Shown here in pieces: positions 1 to 7,338 of a stretch of DNA of 64,000 bases. The stretch is from positions 177,256-241,255 of the forward strand of contig NZ_JABUMX010000005.1 of the NCBI RefSeq assembly GCF_013327855.1, read 5' to 3'. How positions within the stretch are numbered: the stretch's first letter is position 1; each line of letters opens with the position of its first letter. The stretch comes from Phyllobacterium pellucidum. GTDB taxonomy: Bacteria > Pseudomonadota > Alphaproteobacteria > Rhizobiales > Rhizobiaceae. The notes beneath the pieces were generated by a model that worked only from the letters and a program-made list of their open reading frames with translations, had not been told where the DNA came from and ran no database searches. The position numbers and the translations under genes are program-made.

Positions 1-252
1 CTTTTAAGGAACTGGTCGCACGATGCGTGGAGCGGTGGCGGTTATTCCGATGTCATTGACGTTGGAACATCCGACACTGAAACGGAGAATGTGTTGAGAC
101 AAGGCTTGCCGGGTATCACGTTCGGCGCATCGGAACTTTCGCTGTCCTTTCCCGGTTACATCGAAGGCGCGATCGTCGCCGGCAGGTCAGCTGCCGCCCA
201 AGCCATCGTTTCGCTTCAGTCCGCAAGCGCGACGAGCGCATCCGGATCGTAG
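1..252 (+). CDS. FAD-dependent monoamine oxidase, C-terminal end (partial)
   Basis: The frame is open from base 1 to a TAG at 250-252 and gives 83 residues; the rest lies left of the window. The visible part has the C-terminal FAD-contacting signature of flavin amine oxidases: a WSxDAWSGGGY stretch, then GASE and a GYIEGAIVAGR segment with an Ala-rich helix. This family oxidatively deaminates amines to aldehydes with release of ammonia and H2O2. Its last 37 bases overlap the end of the converging ABC ATPase gene. The neighbouring polyamine-type importer and omega-aminotransferase suggest a shared amine-degradation pathway (inference). Family fairly sure; substrate unknown. Confidence 0.75.
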   Translation, partial: LLRNWSHDAWSGGGYSDVIDVGTSDTETENVLRQGLPGITFGASELSLSFPGYIEGAIVAGRSAAAQAIVSLQSASATSASGS

Positions 253-1304
253 GCCAGCCTGATCGGCGCGCCGACAGGAATATCGTCCGCGCCGAAATTA
301 TTCGTCTCGGTGACGGACAGGGGCTTTTCGAAGCCGGGGATCTCGATGACCAGGTGCGTGATTTCCCCGAAATAGTGCCGGTCCACCACTTTCCCCGCCA
401 CCTCATGCTTGTCCGTTGCGTCGTCCCACAGAACGCGCAGCCGTTCCGGGCGAATGCCGAGCGTCGCCGCATTGCCATTGCGGGCAAACGCTACCGGCTT
501 GTCGGTCTTGACGCGCCCGAACACCGGGGTATCGAGCGTGATGGTGCTGCCATTTTCTTCGACGATGTTGGCCTTGACGAAATTCATGCCGCCAAGAAAA
601 TCCGCGACCTGGCAATTGGTAGGCCGCTGGTAGATTTCCTTCGGCGTCGCCACCTGTGCAATCCTGCCACCGAACATGACGGCGATACGATCGGACATGG
701 CGAGCGCCTCATACTGGTCGTGGGTGACGAGGATGAAGGTAATGCCCACTGCCTGCTGCAGCCGGCGCAACTCCACCTGCATCTGCTCACGCAGTTTCTT
801 GTCGAGCGCAGAGAGCGGCTCGTCGAGGAGCAGCACCTTTGGCCGCATGACGAGCGCCCGCGCGAGCGCAACGCGTTGCCGCTGGCCGCCGGAAAGTTCA
901 GTGGCGCCGCGTTTGCCGAGCCCACCGAGCGAAACCTGGGCAAGCGCCTCCTCGACGCGCCGCTGTTCTTCGGAAGGATTTAGACGGAGCCGCTTCAGGC
1001 CATAGCTGACATTTTGCTCGACGTTCAGATGCGGAAAGATTGCGTAGCTCTGGAACACCATATTGGTCGGGCGTCGATTGGCCGGGATCCCATCCATTGG
1101 CTGGCCGTCGACGGAGATCGTGCCACTCGTTGGCGTATCGAATCCTGCTATCATGCGCAGCAAGGTGGTCTTGCCGCAGCCGGAGGGTCCGAGCAGTGAA
1201 AAGAATTCACCCTCGCGGATCGAGAGCGATGTCTCGTCGAGCGCCTTGAAGGCGCCGTAGCTGCGCGTCACGCGGGATATTTCGATCATCGTACGTTCAG
1301 GCAA
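216..1304 (-). CDS. ABC transporter ATP-binding protein, polyamine (PotA-like) type
   Basis: A 362-residue ATPase that would energise import through the two permeases encoded just upstream. It has Walker A GPSGCGKTT, signature LSGGQRQRVALARAL, Walker B VLLLDEPLSALD, the switch His in LVTHDQ and a C-terminal TOBE-like region, as in PotA/FbpC importers. The longest start is a TTG at 1304 preceded by GGAGG at 5-base spacing inside the end of the permease gene; an ATG at 1289 is the alternative but lies about 20 bases from that GGAGG. The gene overlaps the permease by 8 bases, so the set is one operon. No binding protein gene is visible in the window. Confidence 0.88.
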   Translation of the reverse strand: MPERTMIEISRVTRSYGAFKALDETSLSIREGEFFSLLGPSGCGKTTLLRMIAGFDTPTSGTISVDGQPMDGIPANRRPTNMVFQSYAIFPHLNVEQNVSYGLKRLRLNPSEEQRRVEEALAQVSLGGLGKRGATELSGGQRQRVALARALVMRPKVLLLDEPLSALDKKLREQMQVELRRLQQAVGITFILVTHDQYEALAMSDRIAVMFGGRIAQVATPKEIYQRPTNCQVADFLGGMNFVKANIVEENGSTITLDTPVFGRVKTDKPVAFARNGNAATLGIRPERLRVLWDDATDKHEVAGKVVDRHYFGEITHLVIEIPGFEKPLSVTETNNFGADDIPVGAPIRLAYDPDALVALAD

Positions 1305-2118
1305 TCAAGCCTCCCATGTTCTGGGTGCGGCGGCTGGCACGGCGGCGCACAATTTCGGCAATGGTCAGTAGAATGACGGAGGCGATCAGGAGCAGCGTAC
1401 CGAGCGCAAGGACGCCGGGGAGCTTGGCGGCAAATCTGAGCTGGCCCCAGATATAGACGGGTAGCGTTGCATCAGTCCCGGTGAGGAAAAACGCCATGAT
1501 GAATTCATCGAGCGATATGGTGAAGGAGACGAGCAGACTTGAAATGATCGCCGGGGCGACCATCGGCAAGGTTACGCGGCGGAATGTGCCGAATGGCGAT
1601 TCCCCGAGATCGGCAGATGCTTCCTCAAGGCTTCTGTCGAAGCCCTCGAAACCGGAGGTGAGAACGCTGAGCGAATAGGGAATGCAGATCAGCACATGTC
1701 CGAACACCACTGTGATCAAGGACAGATTGAGCCCAAGCTGCAGCATGACGAGCAGCATCGAAACGGCAATGATGATTTCCGGCAGGACAAGCGGCGCCAT
1801 GAGCAGGCCGTTAATGCTGCGGCGGGCAGGAAAGCGATAGCGCGTGATCGCCCGCGCCGCGCAAATGCCGAACATCGTGGCGAGAAGTGAAGCCGAAACT
1901 GCGACCATGAGGCTGTTCCAGGCGGCGTCCGTCAGGGCAGGGGTCGTGGCGAGGTCGCGGTACCATTTGAGCGTATAGCCGCTGAGCGGGAATTTCGGCG
2001 TCGCTGCCGTGTTGATGGAGAAGATCGGCAGGAAGATCACCGGCAAATAGAGGAAGCCGATATAGAGCACGGCATAGGCTGTCAGCCAGCTCGGGAGCAT
2101 TTTACGCAAAGCCGTCAT
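1297..2118 (-). CDS. ABC transporter permease, PotC-like
   Basis: A 273-residue inner-membrane permease with about six hydrophobic segments and the coupling-loop EAA motif (EEASADLGESPFGTFRRV) typical of the second permease of spermidine/putrescine-type importers. The ATG at 2118 overlaps the TGA of the preceding permease gene in an ATGA junction, which fixes the start despite a longer open frame. It is the middle gene of a three-gene transport operon. The type of compound moved (polyamine-like amine) is inferred from the family and from neighbouring amine oxidase and aminotransferase genes. Confidence 0.88.
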   Translation of the reverse strand: MTALRKMLPSWLTAYAVLYIGFLYLPVIFLPIFSINTAATPKFPLSGYTLKWYRDLATTPALTDAAWNSLMVAVSASLLATMFGICAARAITRYRFPARRSINGLLMAPLVLPEIIIAVSMLLVMLQLGLNLSLITVVFGHVLICIPYSLSVLTSGFEGFDRSLEEASADLGESPFGTFRRVTLPMVAPAIISSLLVSFTISLDEFIMAFFLTGTDATLPVYIWGQLRFAAKLPGVLALGTLLLIASVILLTIAEIVRRRASRRTQNMGGLIA

Positions 2119-3038
2119 CTTATGCGCCTCGCGGCCGTGCGGATGGTGAGGACGACGGCCGCAGCAATCGCCGTCACAACCGCCATGGTTGTAACCGAAA
2201 GCGCGGCGCCGAGTGGCCAGTTCGCAGCCTTGCCGAACTGTGCCTGGATGGCATTGGCGATCATCACGCCGTCCTTGCCGCCGACGAGCTTCGGTGTCAC
2301 GAAATCGCCAACGGTCGGGATCATCACGATGAGTACCGCCGAAATGATGCCGGGCGCTGAAAGCGGCAATGTTATGCGCAGGAAGCGCCGGACCGGACCA
2401 TCGCCGAGATCGGTCGCGGCCTCGATCAGCGTGCGGTCGATCTTTTCCAGCGACACGAAGATCGGCAAGACCGCAAACGTCGCCCATGCATGGGTAAGCG
2501 TGATGACCACTGCACTCGTATTGTAGAGAAAAGCATCCGACGGCTGGTCGGTGATGCCGAGCCCCATGAGGGTGGCGTTGAGGACGCCGTTATAGCCAAG
2601 GATCACCTTCCACGACATGACGCGCAGCAAATAGCTGGTCCAGAACGGGATGGTGATCAGGAACAGCCACAGCCCCTTGTGCCTGCCGCCATGAAAGGAA
2701 ATGAAAAACGCGATAGGGTAGGCGAGGACCACCGTGAAGAAGCTGACCAGAAGCGAGATCCACAGCGATCGCATGAGAAGATCGCGGTATATCGGATCTG
2801 TCACTGCGATCCGGTAGTTTTCGAGGGTGAAGGTTCTGTCGACAACCAGATAGTGCTGGGTCCAGAAGCTGTTGGCGATGACGAGAAGAATCGGCACCAC
2901 GAGGAAGATCAGGGCGTAGATGAGTGTCGGACTAATGAGGCCGAGGCCCGTCGCAGATTCGGATTGCAGCCAGTTTCTTTTTCGGCCTCGTTCAGGAGGC
3001 ATGGCGACAATTGTTTCTGCAGGTACCGTCATTGGCAC
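2115..3038 (-). CDS. ABC transporter permease, PotB-like
   Basis: A 307-residue permease. After a cytoplasmic N-terminal stretch it has about six membrane helices and an EAA loop (EAATDLGDGPVRRFLRI), matching the first permease of PotABCD-type importers. It is the first gene of the transport operon and overlaps the next gene by 4 bases. The 5' region is divergent from the aminotransferase gene and carries a TetR-type inverted repeat at 3182-3199, so transport and catabolism genes are probably controlled together (inference). Confidence 0.87.
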   Translation of the reverse strand: MPMTVPAETIVAMPPERGRKRNWLQSESATGLGLISPTLIYALIFLVVPILLVIANSFWTQHYLVVDRTFTLENYRIAVTDPIYRDLLMRSLWISLLVSFFTVVLAYPIAFFISFHGGRHKGLWLFLITIPFWTSYLLRVMSWKVILGYNGVLNATLMGLGITDQPSDAFLYNTSAVVITLTHAWATFAVLPIFVSLEKIDRTLIEAATDLGDGPVRRFLRITLPLSAPGIISAVLIVMIPTVGDFVTPKLVGGKDGVMIANAIQAQFGKAANWPLGAALSVTTMAVVTAIAAAVVLTIRTAARRIR

Positions 3039-3181
3039 GGTCCATACAGATTGAACAGATTACAACAACAATGAAGCATTCTATCCCATTCCGAAATGTG
3101 GCGCGTTCCCGTTAGTCGCCATCTTTCCTTCATCATGCGCTCAATCTACCGTTGAAATCAAGAACTATTTCTGACATATTG

Positions 3182-3199
3182 ATTGAACGAACATTCAAT
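3182..3199. promoter_or_regulatory. Predicted TetR/BetI-like operator, copy 1
   Basis: Inverted repeat ATTGAA-N6-TTCAAT (spacer CGAACA) in the divergent region between the permease and aminotransferase genes. The same 18-base element, differing only in two spacer positions, occurs at 5984-6001 upstream of the Rieske gene. The layout resembles operators of the TetR family, notably BetI. No TetR gene is present in the window. The operator call is inference; the repeat itself is seen directly. Confidence 0.6.
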
Positions 3200-3273
3200 A
3201 TATTCGAGAAATATGTTTTATTTCCGATAATTGGTATCGAAAATCTGTGGGGATATCGGAAAGCGAGGACGGC

Positions 3274-4698
3274 GTGGCTGCTGCGAAGCAAATGACGGAC
3301 GCAATCAGGGAAACGGCCCAATCCAACGCTCAGGACGTGGTTGAGCTCGCAAAGCGTCACCTCGTCCAACCCTGGCCCACGGCCGGCGAAGTCGGTGCGG
3401 AAGCACGCCCGCTTATTCGTGGGGGCGAGGGCATCTACATCACTGACGGCGCGGGAAAACGGCTCATCGACGGTCCGGCAGGCATGTGGTGCGTCAATGC
3501 CGGCCACCGCCGCGAGGAACTGGCAAGCGTCATGTACGAGCAGGCAATGCTGCTCTCCTACAATACGCCGTGGTATACGATGAGCGAACCCTCGGCGGTC
3601 CTGGCGAAGCGTATCGCCGATTATGCTCCGGGCGATCTCAATCATGTGTTCTTCACGACAGGCGGCTCGTCAGCAGTCGAGAGCGCACTGCGCTTCATGC
3701 AGTTTTACAATAATGTGCGTGGCCGTCCGGAAAAGAAGCTCATTTTGTCGCGCGGCGGCGCCTATCACGGCTCCACCTATCTTTCCGCTTCGCTTAACGG
3801 ACGTCCTCGTGACCGCGACTGGATGGATGGAGCTGATGACCTCGTCGTCAAGCTGTCGTCGCCCAATCCTTTCCGCAGGCCAGAGGGCATGAGTCTTGCC
3901 ATCTTCTCCAACATGCTTGTTGCCGAGTTCGAGGAAACGGTGAGCCGCATCGGCGCCGACAAGATCGGCGCTTTCATTGGCGAGCCCATCCAGGCGTCCG
4001 GCGGCGTGATCGTGCCGCCCGATGACTATCTGCCGCGCATCCGCAAGATTTGCCGCGACAATGACATCCTGTTCATCGCCGACGAAGTCGTAACCGCCTT
4101 TGGCCGCCTCGGCCACGTGTTCTCGTCCGGTGAGGAATTCGGCCTTGACCCGGATATCATCACCTTCGCCAAGGGCGTCACCTCCGGCTATTTTCCTTTG
4201 GGGGGCATGGTCGTATCGGAGCGCCTGCTGGCGGAACTTCGCCGCTCCAATCATCCGACCGCGATGTACGCCCATGGGCTCACCTATACCAGCCATCCGG
4301 TCGGCTGCGCCGTGGCTCTCGCCAATCTCGATCTGCTCGAAGGCGGCATCCTGGCGCATGCCCAGGCCATCGCGCCCTATTTCCAGGAACAACTCCGCAC
4401 ATTGGAGGAATTGCCGCTTGTCGGCGAGGTGCGCGGCACCGGTCTCATGGCCTGCGTCGAATGCGTTGCCGACCGCGAAAGCAAGAACCCGCTCGAACTC
4501 GACACCAGTGTCGGCATGCGTATCGATGCGCATTGCCATGAACTTGGGCTGCTGGTGCGGCCGCTCATCAACATGTGCGTGATGTCGCCGCCGCTTGTCA
4601 TAACCCGCGACCAGATCGACGACATGGTGGCGATCCTGCGCGAAGGCATCTCGCGCACCATGGACGATTTGAGAAGAGAGGGCGTCTGGCAGGGCTGA
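3274..4698 (+). CDS. Class III (omega-)aminotransferase, PLP-dependent
   Basis: Transfers an amino group from an omega-amine or diamine to a keto acid such as pyruvate, giving the aldehyde. Motifs seen: a TGGSSAVESALR cofactor-phosphate region, a DEVVTAFGR cofactor-Asp segment, the AKGVTSG stretch with the PLP lysine, and a C-terminal arginine-containing VRGTGLMACVE block. The length of about 470 residues is normal. The start is uncertain: GTG at 3274 has GAGGA four bases upstream, GTG at 3247 is longer, and ATG at 3292 is shorter. The operator at 3182-3199 lies upstream and a strong hairpin follows the stop. Exact substrate not determinable. Confidence 0.88.
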   Translation: MAAAKQMTDAIRETAQSNAQDVVELAKRHLVQPWPTAGEVGAEARPLIRGGEGIYITDGAGKRLIDGPAGMWCVNAGHRREELASVMYEQAMLLSYNTPWYTMSEPSAVLAKRIADYAPGDLNHVFFTTGGSSAVESALRFMQFYNNVRGRPEKKLILSRGGAYHGSTYLSASLNGRPRDRDWMDGADDLVVKLSSPNPFRRPEGMSLAIFSNMLVAEFEETVSRIGADKIGAFIGEPIQASGGVIVPPDDYLPRIRKICRDNDILFIADEVVTAFGRLGHVFSSGEEFGLDPDIITFAKGVTSGYFPLGGMVVSERLLAELRRSNHPTAMYAHGLTYTSHPVGCAVALANLDLLEGGILAHAQAIAPYFQEQLRTLEELPLVGEVRGTGLMACVECVADRESKNPLELDTSVGMRIDAHCHELGLLVRPLINMCVMSPPLVITRDQIDDMVAILREGISRTMDDLRREGVWQG

Positions 4699-4716
4699 GC
4701 TCGGTCATAAGACCTC

Positions 4717-4760
4717 AAATGAAATCGGCCCGGCAAGTTACTTGCCGGGCAGTTTTCATT
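4717..4760. terminator. Bidirectional rho-independent terminator
   Basis: A 10-bp perfect stem (GCCCGGCAAG, loop TTA, CTTGCCGGGC at 4728-4750) is flanked by complementary A-rich (AAATGAAA) and T-rich (TTTTCATTT) arms. It can therefore terminate both the aminotransferase gene from the left and the Rieske gene from the right. Confidence 0.85.
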
Positions 4761-4776
4761 TGCTGATCGCCTCGTT

Positions 4777-5967
4777 TCAATGGCGGGCGCAGAGACTTTT
4801 GTTGAGGGCCGAGACCTCGCGTTCATCCGGCGCCTTGTCGACGTTCAAGACCGGCAGAACCTTGCGCAGATGGTCGTGGTGCGAACGCACCGTATATTCG
4901 AGATCCGACAGGTAGAAGCCGGAGAAGGATTTCGACATCATCGACTCGTTCGACCATTTGGTCAGCTGGATATCCTCGGAGTTGGTCTCGCGGTCGATGC
5001 GCGAGGCAAGATAGCGCGCCGCAGCTTGCTCGCGGCTTTCATCCCTGTACCGGAAGACTGCGCCACGCAGCAGCGTCTCGCCCGTGGAGAGCGGAAACTC
5101 CTGGTAGTATTGCGCGCCTTCAGGGGTCACCGCGATGACTGCATTCGGGAAGAACCCGTAATAGATCCAGGCCTTGCGCAAATGCTCGGGGAGATGCGTC
5201 GCTTCCGGTGCAATCTTGATGTAGTTGCGCACGCTCCAGCGACGCCCCGCATGCGGGTTGTAACGGGCAAAGGAACGCGATACGCCATCGATGAAGGGCT
5301 CGTCGTAATATGTCGAGCCGTAAAGGTCCTGCAGGGCAGGGTGCGCCATCGCGACATGGTAGCCTTCATTGTCGACGTCGCGCACCGATTTCCAGTTGAC
5401 CGGAGACTTCTGCTTCCAAAAACCGGCGGGCACCATTTCGGCAATGCGGTAATGTGAGAGTTCCTGCTCGAAAGGCTGCATCAACGTGGCGACCGCCGGC
5501 TGACTGCCCTCGCGGAAGCGAACGAAGATAAATCCCATCCAGATTTCGAGGTCGAGCGGCAGCAGCCCGAATTCAGTCTTGTCGAGATCAGGGAACGAGC
5601 GCGGCCGGGCGGCGCCGCGCAGCGTCCCGTCGAGATTGTAGACCCAGCCATGGAAAGGGCAAACCAGCGCATTGTTACAGGTGCCCTTATTGTCCGTGAC
5701 AACGCGCGAGCCCCGATGGCGGCAGATGTTGTGAAAGCCGCGCACTTCACCGTCCTTGCCGCGCACAATAAGCGCCCGCTCGCCGACGACGTCGAGTGTT
5801 ACGTAATCTCCGACATTCGGCACATCGGAAATGTGACCGGCAATCTGCCAATGGCTGCGGAAAATATGTTCTTTCTCCAGTTCCAGGAGCGCCGGGCTGT
5901 TATAGGACCAGGCCGGCAATCCCCGCCGGTCCCAACCTTTCGGAATCGTTAAGTCGCGCGCTTGCAT
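4777..5967 (-). CDS. Rieske non-heme iron oxygenase, alpha subunit
   Basis: A 396-residue ring-hydroxylating-type oxygenase. The Rieske [2Fe-2S] ligands are C82-x-H84 and C103-x2-H106, and a NEGYHVAMAHP stretch near residue 205 carries the mononuclear iron histidines. Relatives include choline, carnitine and glycine-betaine-type N-demethylating or C-N cleaving oxygenases, which fits the amine context (inference). An open frame continues upstream to 6015, but that extension would run through the operator at 5984-6001; ATG 5967 with GGTGA four bases upstream is preferred. No reductase partner is visible nearby. Confidence 0.87.
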   Translation of the reverse strand: MQARDLTIPKGWDRRGLPAWSYNSPALLELEKEHIFRSHWQIAGHISDVPNVGDYVTLDVVGERALIVRGKDGEVRGFHNICRHRGSRVVTDNKGTCNNALVCPFHGWVYNLDGTLRGAARPRSFPDLDKTEFGLLPLDLEIWMGFIFVRFREGSQPAVATLMQPFEQELSHYRIAEMVPAGFWKQKSPVNWKSVRDVDNEGYHVAMAHPALQDLYGSTYYDEPFIDGVSRSFARYNPHAGRRWSVRNYIKIAPEATHLPEHLRKAWIYYGFFPNAVIAVTPEGAQYYQEFPLSTGETLLRGAVFRYRDESREQAAARYLASRIDRETNSEDIQLTKWSNESMMSKSFSGFYLSDLEYTVRSHHDHLRKVLPVLNVDKAPDEREVSALNKSLCARH

Positions 5968-5983
5968 AAGTTCACCAGTATTT

Positions 5984-6001
5984 ATTGAACGTTCATTCAA
6001 T
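5984..6001. promoter_or_regulatory. Predicted TetR/BetI-like operator, copy 2
   Basis: ATTGAA-CGTTCA-TTCAAT, 17 bases before the Rieske start codon. It also contains the perfect palindrome TGAACGTTCA. It is nearly identical to the repeat at 3182-3199, which argues for one repressor acting on both promoters. Confidence 0.6.
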
Positions 6002-6226
6002 ATAATCATGAACAATGTTTATTTGCAAGCTATTAGCCCGCGTCAATTCGGAAATGTTCACTGCGAATTTTCCGACGCCCAGCGAATATTCAAAGGTCTG
6101 TTACGTGTCATGAAATTAACGCCGTACGCCGAGTTGGCGTGCGGTTCATCTCTATCCAAGGGGGGCTCCGTTCCGCGGCGGCAGACCCCTGGGAGCCTTA
6201 AAAACTCCTCAACATGCGGCGAAAGC

Positions 6227-7024
6227 TCAGTTTTCCCTAAGCTCGGCCATACGCAGCCCATCGATCCAATGCGTTTTTTGATCCGGGTCGCCGTAGATGT
6301 AGGATTCCGACAGTTCCACCGTCCAATCAGGATCATTCTTGCTGAACTCTGCCATTATGGTCTTCGCGTCATCAATGTTCCCACGCCGGGCTTCACTCGC
6401 GGCCAAAATCAGGAGAACGTCATTGGGCTTTTTGGCGGGGTCGATGCTGTTGATTTCATTGATCGCTTCAGTATAGTTCCCAAGCTGATAGTGCGCGCGG
6501 GCCGCAAGCCATTTCAACCACCATGGATAGTCGGGATAAGCAGCTTCTGCCCCGAGGATCAGGTCCATAGCCGCGCCTGGATTGCCGTAGTAGATCAGGG
6601 CCTCGGCCTTGTCGGCATCAAGCTCGGCGGTGTTTTTAATCTTCCAGACGGGATCCGTTATACGCGAGCGTGCCGCATCATATTCGTCGAAGCTTCGCTT
6701 GAAATCGCCTGCGTTCCACGACACCATCGCGCGGTACCAGAGCCCCCTGAAATCAAGGTGCCAGTCACTGTCGGGATCGTTGCTCAATGCGACTGCTTTA
6801 TCGGCCAGGTTCGCTGCTTCAGTAATCGAATCATTCGTTCGGAGCTTGGGCGGCCAGTTGTTCTGAAAGGCGCGCAGGTGCACATAGGAACACTCCGCGT
6901 AAGCGGGCAAATAGCCTTCGTCTTCCTTGATCGCGAGGCCGTAAAGCCTTGCAGCTTCTATATTTCCTGCAGGCGTTAGTTCCTGCTGACGTGCGTCGTG
7001 GCAATATTGTTTAGCGGTTGGCAT
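6227..7024 (-). CDS. TPR-repeat protein, truncated paralogue of the adjacent cyclase
   Basis: A 265-residue protein of TPR-like helical repeats with no signal peptide or catalytic domain. It aligns by eye with the C-terminal third of the neighbouring cyclase-TPR protein (7339-9180): both share the PAYAE/PYAELSYV block, a DPDW segment, and an ending of WxDGLRxAxLxEN. The start ATG has GGGGGA about seven bases upstream, so it appears expressible. It is best read as a tandem partial duplication that lost the cyclase, membrane and TolB-like parts. Whether it works as a partner of the full-length protein is unknown. Confidence 0.7.
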   Translation of the reverse strand: MPTAKQYCHDARQQELTPAGNIEAARLYGLAIKEDEGYLPAYAECSYVHLRAFQNNWPPKLRTNDSITEAANLADKAVALSNDPDSDWHLDFRGLWYRAMVSWNAGDFKRSFDEYDAARSRITDPVWKIKNTAELDADKAEALIYYGNPGAAMDLILGAEAAYPDYPWWLKWLAARAHYQLGNYTEAINEINSIDPAKKPNDVLLILAASEARRGNIDDAKTIMAEFSKNDPDWTVELSESYIYGDPDQKTHWIDGLRMAELREN

Positions 7025-7338
7025 GATATTCCCCCTTTTGATCGTTACATTGAAAGCTCATGCGCTCGTTTGAACGCCGGCTCGTTTACTCAATTCAATG
7101 CTTAACTCATAAGACAGGGTATCAATGGCAGGTGACACCTTGGCGGAACTGTCCGAACGGGGGTGCACTGCCAGTCTGAGATCAGCTCAAGTACAAATTT
7201 AAAAGAGCTCTCTCAGCTTCATTCGCCAAGAAAAGACATCCACCGAAGTGGGCAATAATTACAAGTTACGGTGCAATTTTGCCGCTCTGTTTCGAGGAAT
7301 GTCAACGTTTGTCCGAGGTGTCTATTTGCTTGTCGGGG
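7025..7338. other. Intergenic region between the paralogues
   Basis: About 314 bases between the full-length cyclase gene and its truncated copy. I see no convincing open frame, RNA or inverted repeat. It probably holds the promoter of the truncated copy. Confidence 0.5.

Noticed and set aside
3133..3645. Long minus-strand frame opposite the aminotransferase start
   Set aside because: Shadow of the aminotransferase in another frame; it reads through the operator region and has no family motifs.
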